Notes: generated from the letters alone by a model not told the origin. Shown: positions 50,288 through 59,465, numbered from the stretch's first letter. The stretch: 64,000 bases of DNA from Candidatus Rubneribacter avistercoris (GCA_019115845.1 DXCU01000003.1:43832-107831), one strand, 5' to 3'. Made by a program: numbers and translations.

Positions 50288-51579
50288 GACTCCACCTCCT
50301 CCTCCATCGCAAGACCCTTCCGGCACAGCTCGCCGAGCCACCGGGGAGGGGCCAGCCACCTCCCCTCCTCATCCGAAACGTCGCGCCTGAACAGCGTCCT
50401 AGTGCCGCAGCGGCGGCGCTCGTCGTCGAACGCAAGCTCCGCCACCTCCGACACGAAGCGCGACCCGTCCAACGACCGCGCCGTCTGCACCACCACGTCG
50501 AAGGCGCCGGCCACGTTGGCCTCTATGACATCGACCGGCAGATCGACCGCGTAGCGCACCATCGTGGTGAGCCGGGCCACCACGTCGGCGGGCGAGTTCG
50601 CATGCAACGTGGTCAGCGACCCGTCGTGCCCTGTGTTCATGGCCTGGAGCATGTCCAGCGCTTCGGCGCCTCGGCACTCGCCCACCACGATGCGGTCGGG
50701 CCGCATGCGCAGCGCGTTGATCACGAGATCGCGGATGGTCACCTCGCCCATCCCCTCGGCGTTGCGGGGGCGAGCCTCCAGGCGCACCACGTGCGCATGC
50801 TCGAGGAACCGCAGCTCGGCCGAATCCTCTATCGTGATGATGCGCTCCCCTTCGGGTAGCACGCACGACAAAGCGTTGAGCAGGGTGGTCTTCCCGCTGC
50901 CGGTTCCGCCCGAGACGGCGATGCTCTTCCTGGCGCGCACGGCCCACACCAAAAACCTCCGCATGGCCCCGTCGAACGACCCCATGCCCATCATGTCCTC
51001 GAGCGTCATGACCCGCTTCGCGAACTTCCTCACCGTCATCACGGGGCCGTCGAGCGCAAGCGGAGGGATGACCACGTGCACGCGATGCCCCTCGGGAAGA
51101 CGCGCGTTGACCAGAGGAGACGCCTCGTCGACCCGACGGCCCAACGGACCCAGCACGCGGTCGATGAGGGCGCGGAGCTGATCGGCGTCCGCGAAGCGCT
51201 GGGCGCTGCGGCGCAGCTTCCCCTCTTTCTCGAAATACACCTCCTCCGGACCGTTCACCATGATCTCCGTGACGGCGTCGTCCGCCAGAAGCGGCTCTAA
51301 AGGGCCGAACCCGAGCACCTCGTCCACCAGCTGCCCCGCAAGCTCCTCCCGACGGCCCTCCGGGACGTCCGCCCAGGCTTCGCCCTCGAAGACCTGCCGG
51401 CACGCGCTTCTGATCTCGTTGCGCGCCCGGCTGGGATTGTCCCGCATCATGACGGCGAGGTCGTCCACCGACACGAACGACTGCATCCCGTCTTTCAGCT
51501 CGTCCAAACCCAGGGCGCCTCCGAAGCCAGAACGCGCGCCCGCCCCGTCCGCCGCCCGCACGCGGCTCGTCAAAGACAT
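50257..51579 (-). CDS. tadA: Tad pilus assembly ATPase TadA/CpaF (set 2)
   Basis: A 440-aa secretion ATPase. It shows GFGPLEPLLADDAVTEIMVNGP, Walker A GGTGSGKTT (224-232), Asp box IITIEDSAELRF, RPDRIVVGECRGAEALDMLQAMNTGHDGSLTTLHAN, and the C-terminal FRRDVSDE region. The start at 51579 overlaps the cpaE-like gene by 10 bp. It is the motor that, with TadB/TadC of set 2, exports the Flp-type pilins encoded just downstream. Confidence 0.95.
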   Translation of the reverse strand: MSLTSRVRAADGAGARSGFGGALGLDELKDGMQSFVSVDDLAVMMRDNPSRARNEIRSACRQVFEGEAWADVPEGRREELAGQLVDEVLGFGPLEPLLADDAVTEIMVNGPEEVYFEKEGKLRRSAQRFADADQLRALIDRVLGPLGRRVDEASPLVNARLPEGHRVHVVIPPLALDGPVMTVRKFAKRVMTLEDMMGMGSFDGAMRRFLVWAVRARKSIAVSGGTGSGKTTLLNALSCVLPEGERIITIEDSAELRFLEHAHVVRLEARPRNAEGMGEVTIRDLVINALRMRPDRIVVGECRGAEALDMLQAMNTGHDGSLTTLHANSPADVVARLTTMVRYAVDLPVDVIEANVAGAFDVVVQTARSLDGSRFVSEVAELAFDDERRRCGTRTLFRRDVSDEEGRWLAPPRWLGELCRKGLAMEEEVESWRYAARLAA

Positions 51580-53012
51580 GGCGCACCCCGCTTTCTCCTG
51601 CGGGGAGCGCGCCCTTTCAGCAACCGGCGTCCGGCCGCGCGCGTTGCGGAATCGTCGCCGCGACCGGAGGCCTCCGCGCCGGGCAGAAGGTCGAGCATGA
51701 GCCGCTCGAGGCTCGTGCACAGATCGTTCCTCGATTCCAGAAGCTCGAACGGAACCCCCGATCCCAGCAGGTCCTCCACGTCGCGTCCTCCATCCTTAAG
51801 CTCGGCCACATGGGCGCCTTGAAGCGCGCACGACACGTCGATGGACGTGAGGGGGGCTCCCTTCGCGCACCTGTTGAGGGCGAACACGAACGGGTTCGTG
51901 GCGATGCCGCACCGCGCGCACAGATCGAGCGCGTGCTTGCACGCCCTCAGCGACGAGGCGCGCTGGTCCACGAGGAGCAGCGCTTTCGAGCTGCGCTCGA
52001 GCAGGATGGCATGCTGCTCCGCCCAGGCCGCCCCGGTGTTGCAGATCACCACGTCGAACCGTTGGGACAGCTGGTCGAGCAGCTGCGGGGCGGCCCCCAC
52101 CACCACCTCGGAGTCCTCGAGCCGCTTGGGAGCGGCCAGCAGGGCCGGCAGCCCCTTCTCGGGCCGCAGGGACGATAGTTTCCCCGGAGCCTCCAAAACC
52201 TCCTCCATGCGCACGGGATCCCGCACCCCCAGCAAAGCGGGCATGTCCCCGAACTGGAGGTCGAAGTCCACCAGCAAGGTGTCGAACCCAAGCCCCTGCG
52301 AGAGGATGGCCGCAAGCGCCGCCACCGTGCTTTTCCCCGCGCCCCCGCTGCCGCTTGCCACGGGCATGAAGAAAGCGGAGGCGCGACGGGACTCTCGCGC
52401 GAGCGCCGGGGCCCGTCCCTGAGCGAACCGGCCCCGTTCGTTCTCGGTTTCGCCGACATCGTGCGCGAAGGCGGGGGCGGCGGCGCAAGGCGCGGCCGCA
52501 GCCGTCCCCACCTTCGCCGCAGCCGCAGGACCCGCCTGCAACGTGGGCGCGCAGCCGGCAGCAGGCGCTTCGGCGACGCGAAGCGAGGGTCCGGACGCAC
52601 ATGGAAAGCCCGTCGTCTGAGGCCGTCCGCCGGACGACCGCAACGCGGCCGCCTGCTTTCTGCGCGCATAGCGCGCGACGAACGCCTGCCTTGTCAACGA
52701 CGCGTCGATCCCCGCAGCGCTCGCGCGGCTTTTCAAAGACCCCGTCTCCTGAAACGAAACCAGGCACACAACCCTCTCCGGCCGGTCACGCTTGAGCGAG
52801 GCGGCCAGGTTGATGGGGGACACGCCCTCGCTCGAAACCACCCACACCTCGTCGACAAGCGTGTCGTTTCCCAAAAACCGCCGCGCCTCCTCGGGCGTCG
52901 AGAACAGCCTTAGCCACTCCTGCGAGGCAAGGTTCTCCCCGGCAAGGCCCATGGCCTCTGGATGCTGCAAGCACGTTGGGTCGGCGCATAGCGCCACCAG
53001 AGACATCGTCAT
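51570..53012 (-). CDS. cpaE: CpaE/TadZ-like ParA-family ATPase
   Basis: A 480-aa protein: an atypical receiver-like N-terminal domain (about 1-115, no obvious phospho-acceptor Asp/Lys set), a Pro/Ala-rich linker (120-215) and a ParA/MinD-type ATPase with the deviant Walker A GSGGAGKST (221-229) and LLVDFDLQFGDMPALL. TadZ/CpaE places the pilus machinery at a cell pole or membrane site. It is the only copy in the operon. It overlaps both neighbours. Confidence 0.9.
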   Translation of the reverse strand: MTMSLVALCADPTCLQHPEAMGLAGENLASQEWLRLFSTPEEARRFLGNDTLVDEVWVVSSEGVSPINLAASLKRDRPERVVCLVSFQETGSLKSRASAAGIDASLTRQAFVARYARRKQAAALRSSGGRPQTTGFPCASGPSLRVAEAPAAGCAPTLQAGPAAAAKVGTAAAAPCAAAPAFAHDVGETENERGRFAQGRAPALARESRRASAFFMPVASGSGGAGKSTVAALAAILSQGLGFDTLLVDFDLQFGDMPALLGVRDPVRMEEVLEAPGKLSSLRPEKGLPALLAAPKRLEDSEVVVGAAPQLLDQLSQRFDVVICNTGAAWAEQHAILLERSSKALLLVDQRASSLRACKHALDLCARCGIATNPFVFALNRCAKGAPLTSIDVSCALQGAHVAELKDGGRDVEDLLGSGVPFELLESRNDLCTSLERLMLDLLPGAEASGRGDDSATRAAGRRLLKGRAPRRRKRGAPCL

Positions 53013-53701
53013 AAGTCGCCCCTCCCCTCGCCGGGCGCATCGCCCTCGGCGCCGCTTTGCCCCGACGCCTCGCTCGGCAAGGCGAAGTACAGCTCCGCCC
53101 GCTGCGCCGCAGCCACGATCTCCTGGACGGACTCCGCCTCCACGGCGATGGTGATCCACGCCACCTCGGCATCCGATGAACCCTCTGCGGAACTTGCGCT
53201 TGTGGCCAGCACCAGCACGTCGTCCGCTATCACATCGGTGGAGGTGCCTCCGGTGGCGTACATGTCCACCCGGCTCCCCGTCGACACCGCGCCTCCCACC
53301 GCCTGGACATCCTTCGCGGGAACGCTCACGGCACTCAGGCCCTCGGGCACGTCTATCCGCGAACCGACCTCCTGAAACCGCCGCTCCGAAAGGACCTCGC
53401 CGGCCAGGATGGCCGACGACGCCTTTTTGCCCACCGCCTGGGAGGCGTCGCGGATCGCCTCGCCCGGAAGCAGGTCGGCCACCCACAGGCGGCTCTCCAC
53501 CGCCCCGGCGTCCACCGTCTCCCCCGCGGCGATGTCGCGCTTCGCCACGCACACCTCCAGCTGCTCGCCCCCGTAGCGGGCAAGGGCCTCGGCGCGCGCC
53601 GCATCGGCCTCCCCGCGCACGCTCTGCGTGTACCCAACCACGCACGCCGCGCAGACAAGGCCGCACAGCACTCCGAAAACCGCCGTTCTGTTTCGCTTCA
53701 T
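53009..53701 (-). CDS. cpaB: CpaB-like Flp pilus assembly protein (SAF domain, set 2)
   Basis: A 230-aa protein with one N-terminal helix (TAVFGVLCGLVCAACVVGYTQSV) and a SAF/RcpC domain (LEVCVAKRDIAAGETVDAGAVESRLWVADLLPGEAI, then LSAVSVPAKDVQAVGGAVSTGSRVDMYATG). It is the first gene of the ~20-kb operon. The start at 53701 follows GGAAGGGAC; longer frames upstream lack a ribosome site. It is shorter than the set 1 CpaB, lacking its disordered N-terminus. Confidence 0.9.
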   Translation of the reverse strand: MKRNRTAVFGVLCGLVCAACVVGYTQSVRGEADAARAEALARYGGEQLEVCVAKRDIAAGETVDAGAVESRLWVADLLPGEAIRDASQAVGKKASSAILAGEVLSERRFQEVGSRIDVPEGLSAVSVPAKDVQAVGGAVSTGSRVDMYATGGTSTDVIADDVLVLATSASSAEGSSDAEVAWITIAVEAESVQEIVAAAQRAELYFALPSEASGQSGAEGDAPGEGRGDL

Positions 53702-54508
53702 GTCGTCCCTTCCCATGATTGCCCGATACCAGTATGACCTGCTCATCTAGCAGATACATGGCACAGTTCACCATGGAAAGCCGCCTTTTCCCAACGCGCC
53801 TCCAACGCGCTTCCAACGCGAATGCCGCCCGCTTCTGCCGCGGATCCAACGCCGATCAAGCGCGCCTCCAGCGAAAATCCAACGCGGATCCAGCTCCGCA
53901 GGCGAGAGCGCGGGCCTATGCCGCCGCAAAGGCCGCGCAACGCGGTGGAAAACCTTTCCGCGCCGCTGTGGAAACAGGCGCCGGACGATCGCGCGCTGCG
54001 CCGAGGCGAAAAGGCACCGGAGGGAGAGGAGGAACCCCACGCCGGCGAAGGGAACCCTCGCCGGCTTTTCGGCGAGGCAAGGGAAAAGAGTGCCCAGTTC
54101 GCGAAAATCCGGCGTCGCCGTCGCGCGCGCTTTTGGCCGCTTTGAGCGTCGCCGGGTGCGATTTGCGGCCAAAGCGCCGCGCGATCTCCGCTAAGCCGAC
54201 GTTGGCACGAACCCGCCGGAGGCGGCTCGGCGAAGGGCCGTCCGCAAGTTGGTCGCAAACTGCGGGTGCAGCCGGCCTATGCCAACGGTGTTTAGTGAAG
54301 AGGCCGCGCGGGCGGACCGCCCTTGGCCCAAAGCGCAGCATCCGACTGCGCCGCCCGCGCAAGCCCCTCCGAGCGCACGACGCCAACGCGCTCTCCGCTT
54401 TGACGCGCCGGCCGCGCGCCCGCGCGAACCCCTCCACCCCGAAGGCACCCGTTTGCAGCGGTTCGTCATTTATGGCAGAATGGAAAGCCGTCGAAAGACG
54501 GATCAGCC
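53702..54508. other. 807-bp spacer before the Tad operon and tRNA-Val
   Basis: No credible gene: long open frames here are GC-driven, without ribosome sites or protein-like composition. The Tad operon promoter should lie in 53705-53770, the most AT-rich part; CATACT-type hexamers are present but no firm call is possible. About 53800-53900 carries repeats built on CCAACGCG and GATCCAACG. About 54180-54310 holds a repeat element shared with 60.2-60.5 kb. Confidence 0.5.
54190..54306. repeat. Intergenic repeat element, diverged copy of the 60.2-60.5 kb element
   Basis: Contains GACGTTGGCACGAACCCGCC with GGAGGCGGCTCGGCGAA, AGTTGGTCGCAAACTGCGGG (54248-54267) and CCAACGGTGTTTAGTGAAG. Each has a close relative in 60199-60360 (GCCGTTGACAAAGACCCGCC, AGTTGGTCACAAACCGCG, CACCGTTGGCAT). 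A REP-like non-coding family is likely. Confidence 0.55.
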
Positions 54509-54583
54509 GGTCGGTTGGCGCAGCGGGAGCGCAGGTGCCTTACAAGCACAAGGTCGGGGGTTCAAATCCCTCACCGACCACCA
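54509..54583 (+). tRNA. tRNA-Val (anticodon UAC)
   Basis: 75 nt with encoded CCA. The acceptor GGTCGGT pairs with ACCGACC. The D-arm is GGCGCAGCGGGAGCGC. The anticodon stem-loop GTGCCTTACAAGCAC has UAC centred, and the T-arm is GGGGGTTCAAATCCCTC. Confidence 0.96.
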
Positions 54584-54592
54584 CGAACGCCT

Positions 54593-54630
54593 GCGGGCCG
54601 CCGGGTGCAGCACCCGGCGGCCCGCTTTTT
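54593..54630 (+). terminator. Intrinsic terminator after tRNA-Val
   Basis: A 15-bp perfect stem (54593-54607 with 54611-54625, GCGGGCCGCCGGGTG) with a three-base loop, followed by TTTTT. It starts 9 bp past the tRNA. Confidence 0.9.
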
Positions 54631-54796
54631 CGTCCGACGCCTCCGACACCTTGGCCGAGGCCCACGCCCCCGGCGCATGCTCCGGCCCGTCTCCGCCGCC
54701 TTGGCCGGGACCCCGCCCCCAGCGGCACGCCCCGCTCCGCCCCCGGCGCCCCCGAAACCGGCATCACCCCAAAGGACCGAAGAAGCCCGAGAAGCC

Positions 54797-56398
54797 CTAC
54801 GCCTTGGCGACCGCCTGCCCAGCCAGGTAGCCCGACGTGATGCATCGTCCCACCGACAACCCCATGGTGGACAGGGAGTAGTCGTAGCGCCCGTAGAAGG
54901 GACCGGAACAGTTGCCGACGGCGAACAGGCCCTCTATGGGCTTGCCCTCCGCATTCTCGCACTGGCCGTCCGCGTCCACCACCAAACCCCCCAGCAGGGC
55001 CGACACGGCGTACTCGCGCGGCATGGCGTAGAACGGCGGCGTGTCCACCGGGCGCAGGTACTTCGAGGCTTTCCCGAAGTCCGCATCCTCGCCCTGGGCG
55101 CACAGCTCGTTGTAGCGCCGCACCGTGGCAACCGTCGCCTCCACCGGGAGGCCGGCGGCCTCGGCCAACTCTTCAACGGTGTCGGCCGAGAGCAACGTGC
55201 CGTTCTCGACGAATCCGGCGATCTTCTCGGGCGTCCCGTTCGCCACCGTGGGAACGGTGGGATCGCTGCCCCACCCGTAAACCTGCTCGGAGTAGTTGGC
55301 GTCGAACAACGTGACCATGCGATGCTCCGGCTGGTCGCGCAAAATGGTGTTGCGGTCGCCGTAGGGCACGTCCTCGTACATGAAGCGCTCCCCGTTCATG
55401 TTGACCGCCAAAAACGGCTCCTCGCGAAAGCATCCCGCTCCGCCATGGATCATCTTGCTGGGGCTGCCTGGCTCCATGACGGCACCGGCCATAAGTCCGA
55501 TCAGGTGCCCGTCTCCTGTCTTGTTCATCTGCTTGCGGTTGAAATCCTGCGCATCGGGAACGTAGCGCTCGACCATGGCCTCGTTGTTTTGGAAATCGCC
55601 CGTCGCCAAGATGACGCCCCGCGACGCCGAGAACCTCCGGTAGCTTCCGTCGCCGGATTTGCCCACCGCCCCGACGACCGCGCCGCCCTCCACGATCAGC
55701 TGCACCGCAGGCGTTTCGTAAAAGAACTCGATGCCGTCTTTCGCCCCCTGTTCGGCCAGCGCCGTCGTGGGCGCCTGCATGCTGTCGGGAAACAGTAGCC
55801 CTTCCACGTAGCAGTTGCCGTCATCGTACACATGGTCTTTGGAATCGCTTTCCTTGCAGGCGTCGAACCCTGCGGCCGCAAGCTTGCCCTCGTACCACTC
55901 GAGGGCCTCCTGGGACCTCTCGACGTACGCCTTGAGCAAAGCGAGCCTGGGGCGATGGGCGTTCAGCTCGTGCAGTTCCCGCAGATAGGCGGCCATGCCC
56001 GCCGTCGTGCTTCGATCCTTCGCAACGCGCGCGGCCAGCATGCCCTGCGCAACCGGGGCGGCTTCCTTCTGCAGCACGGCCACTTTCGCCCCCGCCTCGT
56101 GCGCAGCGAGCGCCGCCGGCAACCCGGAGGTCCCGGCGCCGACCACAACCACGTCGAAGCTCAACTCCTCGGCAAACTCCGTGACGGGATTGGCCTCGGC
56201 AAGGGACGCCTCCAGCTCGGGCGCGCTCACTCTCCCGTCCGCGTACGTGGCAATATCCAACGCGCCGCCAACCGAAGACGCATCGGGAACCGTTTCCGCC
56301 GGCGCGCATCCCGCCAGCGAGCCCACCGCCATTGCGGCGGCGGCCGTTCCCCCGAACGCGAAGAACCCGCGCCTGCTCATCGCTTTTTGGCAACCCAT
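54797..56398 (-). CDS. Tat-exported FAD-binding oxidoreductase (fumarate reductase flavoprotein-like)
   Basis: A 533-aa secreted flavoprotein with a Tat motif (MSRRGFFAFGG), a lipobox-like SLAG-C31, FAD motif VVVVGAGTSG (83-92) and the C-terminal NCSGPFYGRYDYSLSTMGLSVGRCITSGYLAG. It is a relative, not a close copy, of the flavoprotein at 4611-6236. It probably accepts electrons at the outer face of the membrane to reduce an organic acceptor, unknown here. The start at 56398 follows AAAGGGGAG. It is divergent from the membrane LuxR gene at 56703. Confidence 0.9.
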   Translation of the reverse strand: MGCQKAMSRRGFFAFGGTAAAAMAVGSLAGCAPAETVPDASSVGGALDIATYADGRVSAPELEASLAEANPVTEFAEELSFDVVVVGAGTSGLPAALAAHEAGAKVAVLQKEAAPVAQGMLAARVAKDRSTTAGMAAYLRELHELNAHRPRLALLKAYVERSQEALEWYEGKLAAAGFDACKESDSKDHVYDDGNCYVEGLLFPDSMQAPTTALAEQGAKDGIEFFYETPAVQLIVEGGAVVGAVGKSGDGSYRRFSASRGVILATGDFQNNEAMVERYVPDAQDFNRKQMNKTGDGHLIGLMAGAVMEPGSPSKMIHGGAGCFREEPFLAVNMNGERFMYEDVPYGDRNTILRDQPEHRMVTLFDANYSEQVYGWGSDPTVPTVANGTPEKIAGFVENGTLLSADTVEELAEAAGLPVEATVATVRRYNELCAQGEDADFGKASKYLRPVDTPPFYAMPREYAVSALLGGLVVDADGQCENAEGKPIEGLFAVGNCSGPFYGRYDYSLSTMGLSVGRCITSGYLAGQAVAKA

Positions 56399-56565
56399 GG
56401 CAAACTCCCCTTTCCGGCAACGGTCCGTGCCGCCGCCCTGCTCGGCAATCCGCCGGCTAACCGGTGCGTCCAACCCTGCGCGCATCCGGCGCGTCCGGCA
56501 TGCCCATGATGCGAGGCAAAGGTGCCGACAACCAGAAGAGAACCGGGACGATTCTGGGCTATTCG

Positions 56566-56586
56566 AGGGATGATATTTATCACCCT
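56566..56586. promoter_or_regulatory. Palindrome in the flavoprotein/LuxR divergent region
   Basis: A 21-bp imperfect palindrome, arms AGGG-x-TGATA and TATCA-CCCT around TTT. It is the most symmetrical AT-containing site of the 304-bp spacer and a candidate LuxR operator. Confidence 0.45.
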
Positions 56587-56603
56587 TCGCGTAGTGCCTG
56601 GTG

Positions 56604-56617
56604 AACGACGTGTCGTT
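56604..56617. promoter_or_regulatory. Second inverted repeat in the divergent region
   Basis: AACGAC-GT-GTCGTT, a 6-bp inverted repeat 18 bp from the first palindrome and 44 bp upstream of the LuxR gene -10 element. Confidence 0.4.
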
Positions 56618-56660
56618 AACGCATGTCCGCCCATCCACTCCGGATGGGGCTCATCTGCGT

Positions 56661-56669
56661 TGCTATAAT
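56661..56669 (+). promoter_or_regulatory. Extended -10 promoter for the LuxR-type gene
   Basis: TGCTATAAT, a consensus extended -10, 34 bp upstream of the start at 56703. The -35 is poor, as expected for extended -10 promoters. Confidence 0.65.
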
Positions 56670-56702
56670 TTTCCAAGGGATGGAAAGCGACGGGGAGGCT
56701 GT

Positions 56703-58109
56703 ATGGACGCGCGCACGGAGGACAGGGGATCCGCACTGCTCGGGCAGGGACCCGTGCCTTTGAGGTTTTTCGGCGCGGGTTTCTATCTTGCATGGCTGTT
56801 CACCATTCATTACTCCACGGGCGTGTTCGAGACCGCCGACCGAGCCCTTGACTCGCTCATCCTCTCCAACCTCTCGAACTTGGCGGGGCTTGTGGCCGCC
56901 GCCCTGTCCGCACGGCGCATCGCCCCCATTTCGACGAAGCGAGGCTTTGTCGCCGGAGCAGGCGCTTTTTCGAGCGTCGGAACGGTGGCGGCCTCGCTCG
57001 CGCCTCTCGCGCAGGGCGCCGAGGCGGCCTTGTTTGTTGCGGGCAACGCCTTCATTGGCATAGGAACGACCCTGCTCATCCTGCTGTGGAGCGAACTGTA
57101 CTCCAGCCTGCCCCGCAGAGAGACGAGCGTTTTCTACTCCGGATCGTTTGTGGTGGCGGCCGGACTTTTCTACCTCGTGTCGATGCTGGAACCGACAATC
57201 CAGATGGCTTCCGTCACGTTGCTGCCCGTGGCCTCGGCGACCATGCTCGCGCTCAGCGGAAGCCTGCTGCCCAACCGCGCCGAAGAAGTGAAGGAGAGCA
57301 CGGATCCCGGCTGGACCTTCCCGTGGCGCCCCTCCATCCTCCTTGCCGTATACGCCTTCGCCTCGACGCTCTCGCGATCGATGAGCTTCGAGGCGAACGA
57401 CGTGGGCATGGCGGGCATGCTGCTTATCGCACTCGTGGTGCTGGCATCCAACGTGTTTCTGTTCGACCGTTTTGACGCCCGCATGCTTTACAAGGTCACC
57501 CCTCCTTTGCTTGTCGGAGGCCTTCTGCTGATCTCGTTCTTCGACGGGCTCAGCGGGTTCGGCAGCGTCCTCGTCAACGCGGGGTTCTCCGGGTTCGTTA
57601 TCCTCGCGTTCATCGTCCTCAGCACCATCTCGTACACCTACGGGGTCACGGCCATTTGGTTGTTCGGACTCACCCGCGCGTTCCGCGTTCTGGCCAGCAC
57701 CGCAGCGGCATGCGGATACGCATGGCTCTCGCCCGACGAGCCGGCCGACACGGCGGCTCTGGGAGCCGTTGCCATCGTGCTCGTGGTGACCTGCGCCATG
57801 ATGTTCTTATCGGACAGGGACTTCACCAGCACCTGGGGCATCAACCCCCTGCCCGCCAAACGAAGCAGCGCTTTGGACGAGTTTTACACCAGTCTGCAGG
57901 GGAAATGCTCGCTCATCGCCCACGAGCACGGGCTGACGCAGCGCGAGGAGGAGGTGCTTGCCCTCCTCGCGCAAGACAAGAGCATAGCCGAAGTGGAAAA
58001 CGAGCTGGTCATCTCCAACGGCACCGTCAAAAGCCACATCCGCCACATCTACGCGAAACTCGGCGTTCACGCGCGCAGGGAGATCGTGGACATGGTGCGG
58101 CAGCTGTGA
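56703..58109 (+). CDS. LuxR-type regulator with N-terminal multi-helix membrane domain
   Basis: A 468-aa protein: about 12 helices in the first ~390 residues (from FFGAGFYLAWLFTIHYS), then a LuxR HTH (LTQREEEVLALLAQDKSIAEVENELVISNGTVKSHIRHIYAKLGV). ATG 56703 follows GGGGAGG. It is the third such regulator in the window and, like the second, divergent from a Tat-exported flavoprotein, which it probably controls. The ligand is unknown; the enzyme substrate is the obvious guess. Confidence 0.88.
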   Translation: MDARTEDRGSALLGQGPVPLRFFGAGFYLAWLFTIHYSTGVFETADRALDSLILSNLSNLAGLVAAALSARRIAPISTKRGFVAGAGAFSSVGTVAASLAPLAQGAEAALFVAGNAFIGIGTTLLILLWSELYSSLPRRETSVFYSGSFVVAAGLFYLVSMLEPTIQMASVTLLPVASATMLALSGSLLPNRAEEVKESTDPGWTFPWRPSILLAVYAFASTLSRSMSFEANDVGMAGMLLIALVVLASNVFLFDRFDARMLYKVTPPLLVGGLLLISFFDGLSGFGSVLVNAGFSGFVILAFIVLSTISYTYGVTAIWLFGLTRAFRVLASTAAACGYAWLSPDEPADTAALGAVAIVLVVTCAMMFLSDRDFTSTWGINPLPAKRSSALDEFYTSLQGKCSLIAHEHGLTQREEEVLALLAQDKSIAEVENELVISNGTVKSHIRHIYAKLGVHARREIVDMVRQL

Positions 58110-58126
58110 GCGCAAGCCGTCGCGCG

Positions 58127-59080
58127 CTAGTCGAGGAGCGCCTCGCCGAGAACGGAGTCGTAGCGCACCGACGTGCCGTCGGCGTACGCCACGTTCCACA
58201 CGCGGTAGTCGAGGTTCTCGGGAACGTCCTCGTCCGCACGCGCGCACGCCTCGGCATCGCGATCGGCTGCGACGGACGAAGGACGAGGGCGCTCCTCGAA
58301 GGGAGGGGTCGCACCAGTCGGGTCGTCGCCTTGGCGAAGCGCGTCCTCGGCCTCGGCGAGCGCCGCATCTACCTCCGAGCGCGTGGGCGCGTTGCGAGCG
58401 GCCTCGCCAACAGCCCAAGCGTCCTGCCCGCTGCCGATGCCGGCCGCCTCCTCAACCGCCCGCACGATGTCGCGAGCCGACGATGCGGCGCGCTCCTCCC
58501 GCGCAACGGCGCGCAGATCTTCGAGCGACCCGCCGGCATCCCCGGCCGCCACGCCCTTCCGATCCGCATCGGCCCGCTGCGCCGCGATGCTCGCGCACGC
58601 GGGCATGCGAACGGCCGCCACGGGATCGGGGCCGAAGGCGCCCGCCAGCAGCAGCGCACGAGCGCGCGTGACGAACCCGGCCGCCTCGGCGGGAATGGCC
58701 GAGTCCCTCATGCGGACGGCGATGACCGGCTCGGTCCCAAACCTCACCTCGGCCCAGGCGAGCCGCACCGGCGGCTCGCCGTTTCTGCGCCGGGCGTCGT
58801 TCTCGCGCGCCACAAGAGCGCTCGCCTCGGCGAACGTCTCATCGAGCCAGGAGGCGACCGCGTCTTTCCATAGCGGGCCAAGATCGATTCCGCTTATCGC
58901 CGCATCGCCGCCCACATCGAAGCGCAGGACGTTCGCTCGCTGCGAACCCTTGTCCGCACGCACCACCTCGGCAGGGGCGACGGCCGCGAAACGGCGCGCC
59001 ATCCGGCCGCCGTCGGCGCAATAGCTTCTCTCGTCAAGGACGACGTTCAAGTGCAGCGGGGGGTGGATGGAGGCGGGCAT
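58127..59080 (-). CDS. Hypothetical protein, unknown family
   Basis: A 317-aa cytoplasmic protein, no signal or helix of membrane type. The N-terminus (SIHPPLHLNVVLDERSY) and the stretch WAEVRFGTEPVIAVRMRD look like real folded sequence. The middle is Ala/Asp/Arg-rich and probably helical. The C-terminus (YRVWNVAYADGTSVRYD) resembles a small strand-rich module. I do not recognise a family. It is convergent with the LuxR-type gene, whose stop lies 17 bp away. The start at 59080 follows GAAAGG. Confidence 0.7.
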   Translation of the reverse strand: MPASIHPPLHLNVVLDERSYCADGGRMARRFAAVAPAEVVRADKGSQRANVLRFDVGGDAAISGIDLGPLWKDAVASWLDETFAEASALVARENDARRRNGEPPVRLAWAEVRFGTEPVIAVRMRDSAIPAEAAGFVTRARALLLAGAFGPDPVAAVRMPACASIAAQRADADRKGVAAGDAGGSLEDLRAVAREERAASSARDIVRAVEEAAGIGSGQDAWAVGEAARNAPTRSEVDAALAEAEDALRQGDDPTGATPPFEERPRPSSVAADRDAEACARADEDVPENLDYRVWNVAYADGTSVRYDSVLGEALLD

Positions 59081-59465
59081 GGCGAATCCTTTCGACGCAG
59101 GCCTCCGCATCCGGGCGCGGTGGCCGGGCTTTCACGTATCCGGTCATTGTCGGCCTTCCGAGCCGTCGATGCCCGCGCCACCTGCGCCTGTTGCGCAACC
59201 GTTGCGCCGCCGGAACGCGCAGGACGGACGGGCGCCGCCTTTCTCGCACGCCGGGCGCCCGCCCTCCAACGGCTGCCCGGACGCACACAGCCGTCCGGGA
59301 GCGCCACAGCCATCCGGACGCGCATGGCCGCACGGCCGCCGGAACGCGCCCGAACGTTTCGCTTTCCGTCGATCCATGTTAGAATGCATCTATAAAACAT
59401 CAGTTCGCATGCGATGTTTCGTGCAAGGTCCTCGGACGCAGCCAGACGACGAACGGAGAGCGGCA
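59081..59465. other. 385-bp spacer before the methyltransferase gene
   Basis: No credible gene; open frames here lack ribosome sites. It contains a GTTGCGCAAC palindrome (59190-59199) and, near the methyltransferase, TATAAAA and an inverted repeat (59395-59419). Confidence 0.5.
59395..59419. promoter_or_regulatory. Inverted repeat in the methyltransferase promoter region
   Basis: AAACATC, 11 bp, GATGTTT, just downstream of TAGAAT and TATAAA hexamers and 47 bp before the gene. Possible operator or leader hairpin. Confidence 0.35.

Noticed and set aside
39507..53701. The two Tad motor sets as a recent tandem duplication
   Set aside because: Corresponding proteins keep family motifs but differ widely in the rest, and gene order differs.
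53719..54840. Long plus-strand frame spanning the spacer and tRNA-Val
   Set aside because: Arg/Ala/Pro-rich GC artefact that runs through a tRNA and a terminator.
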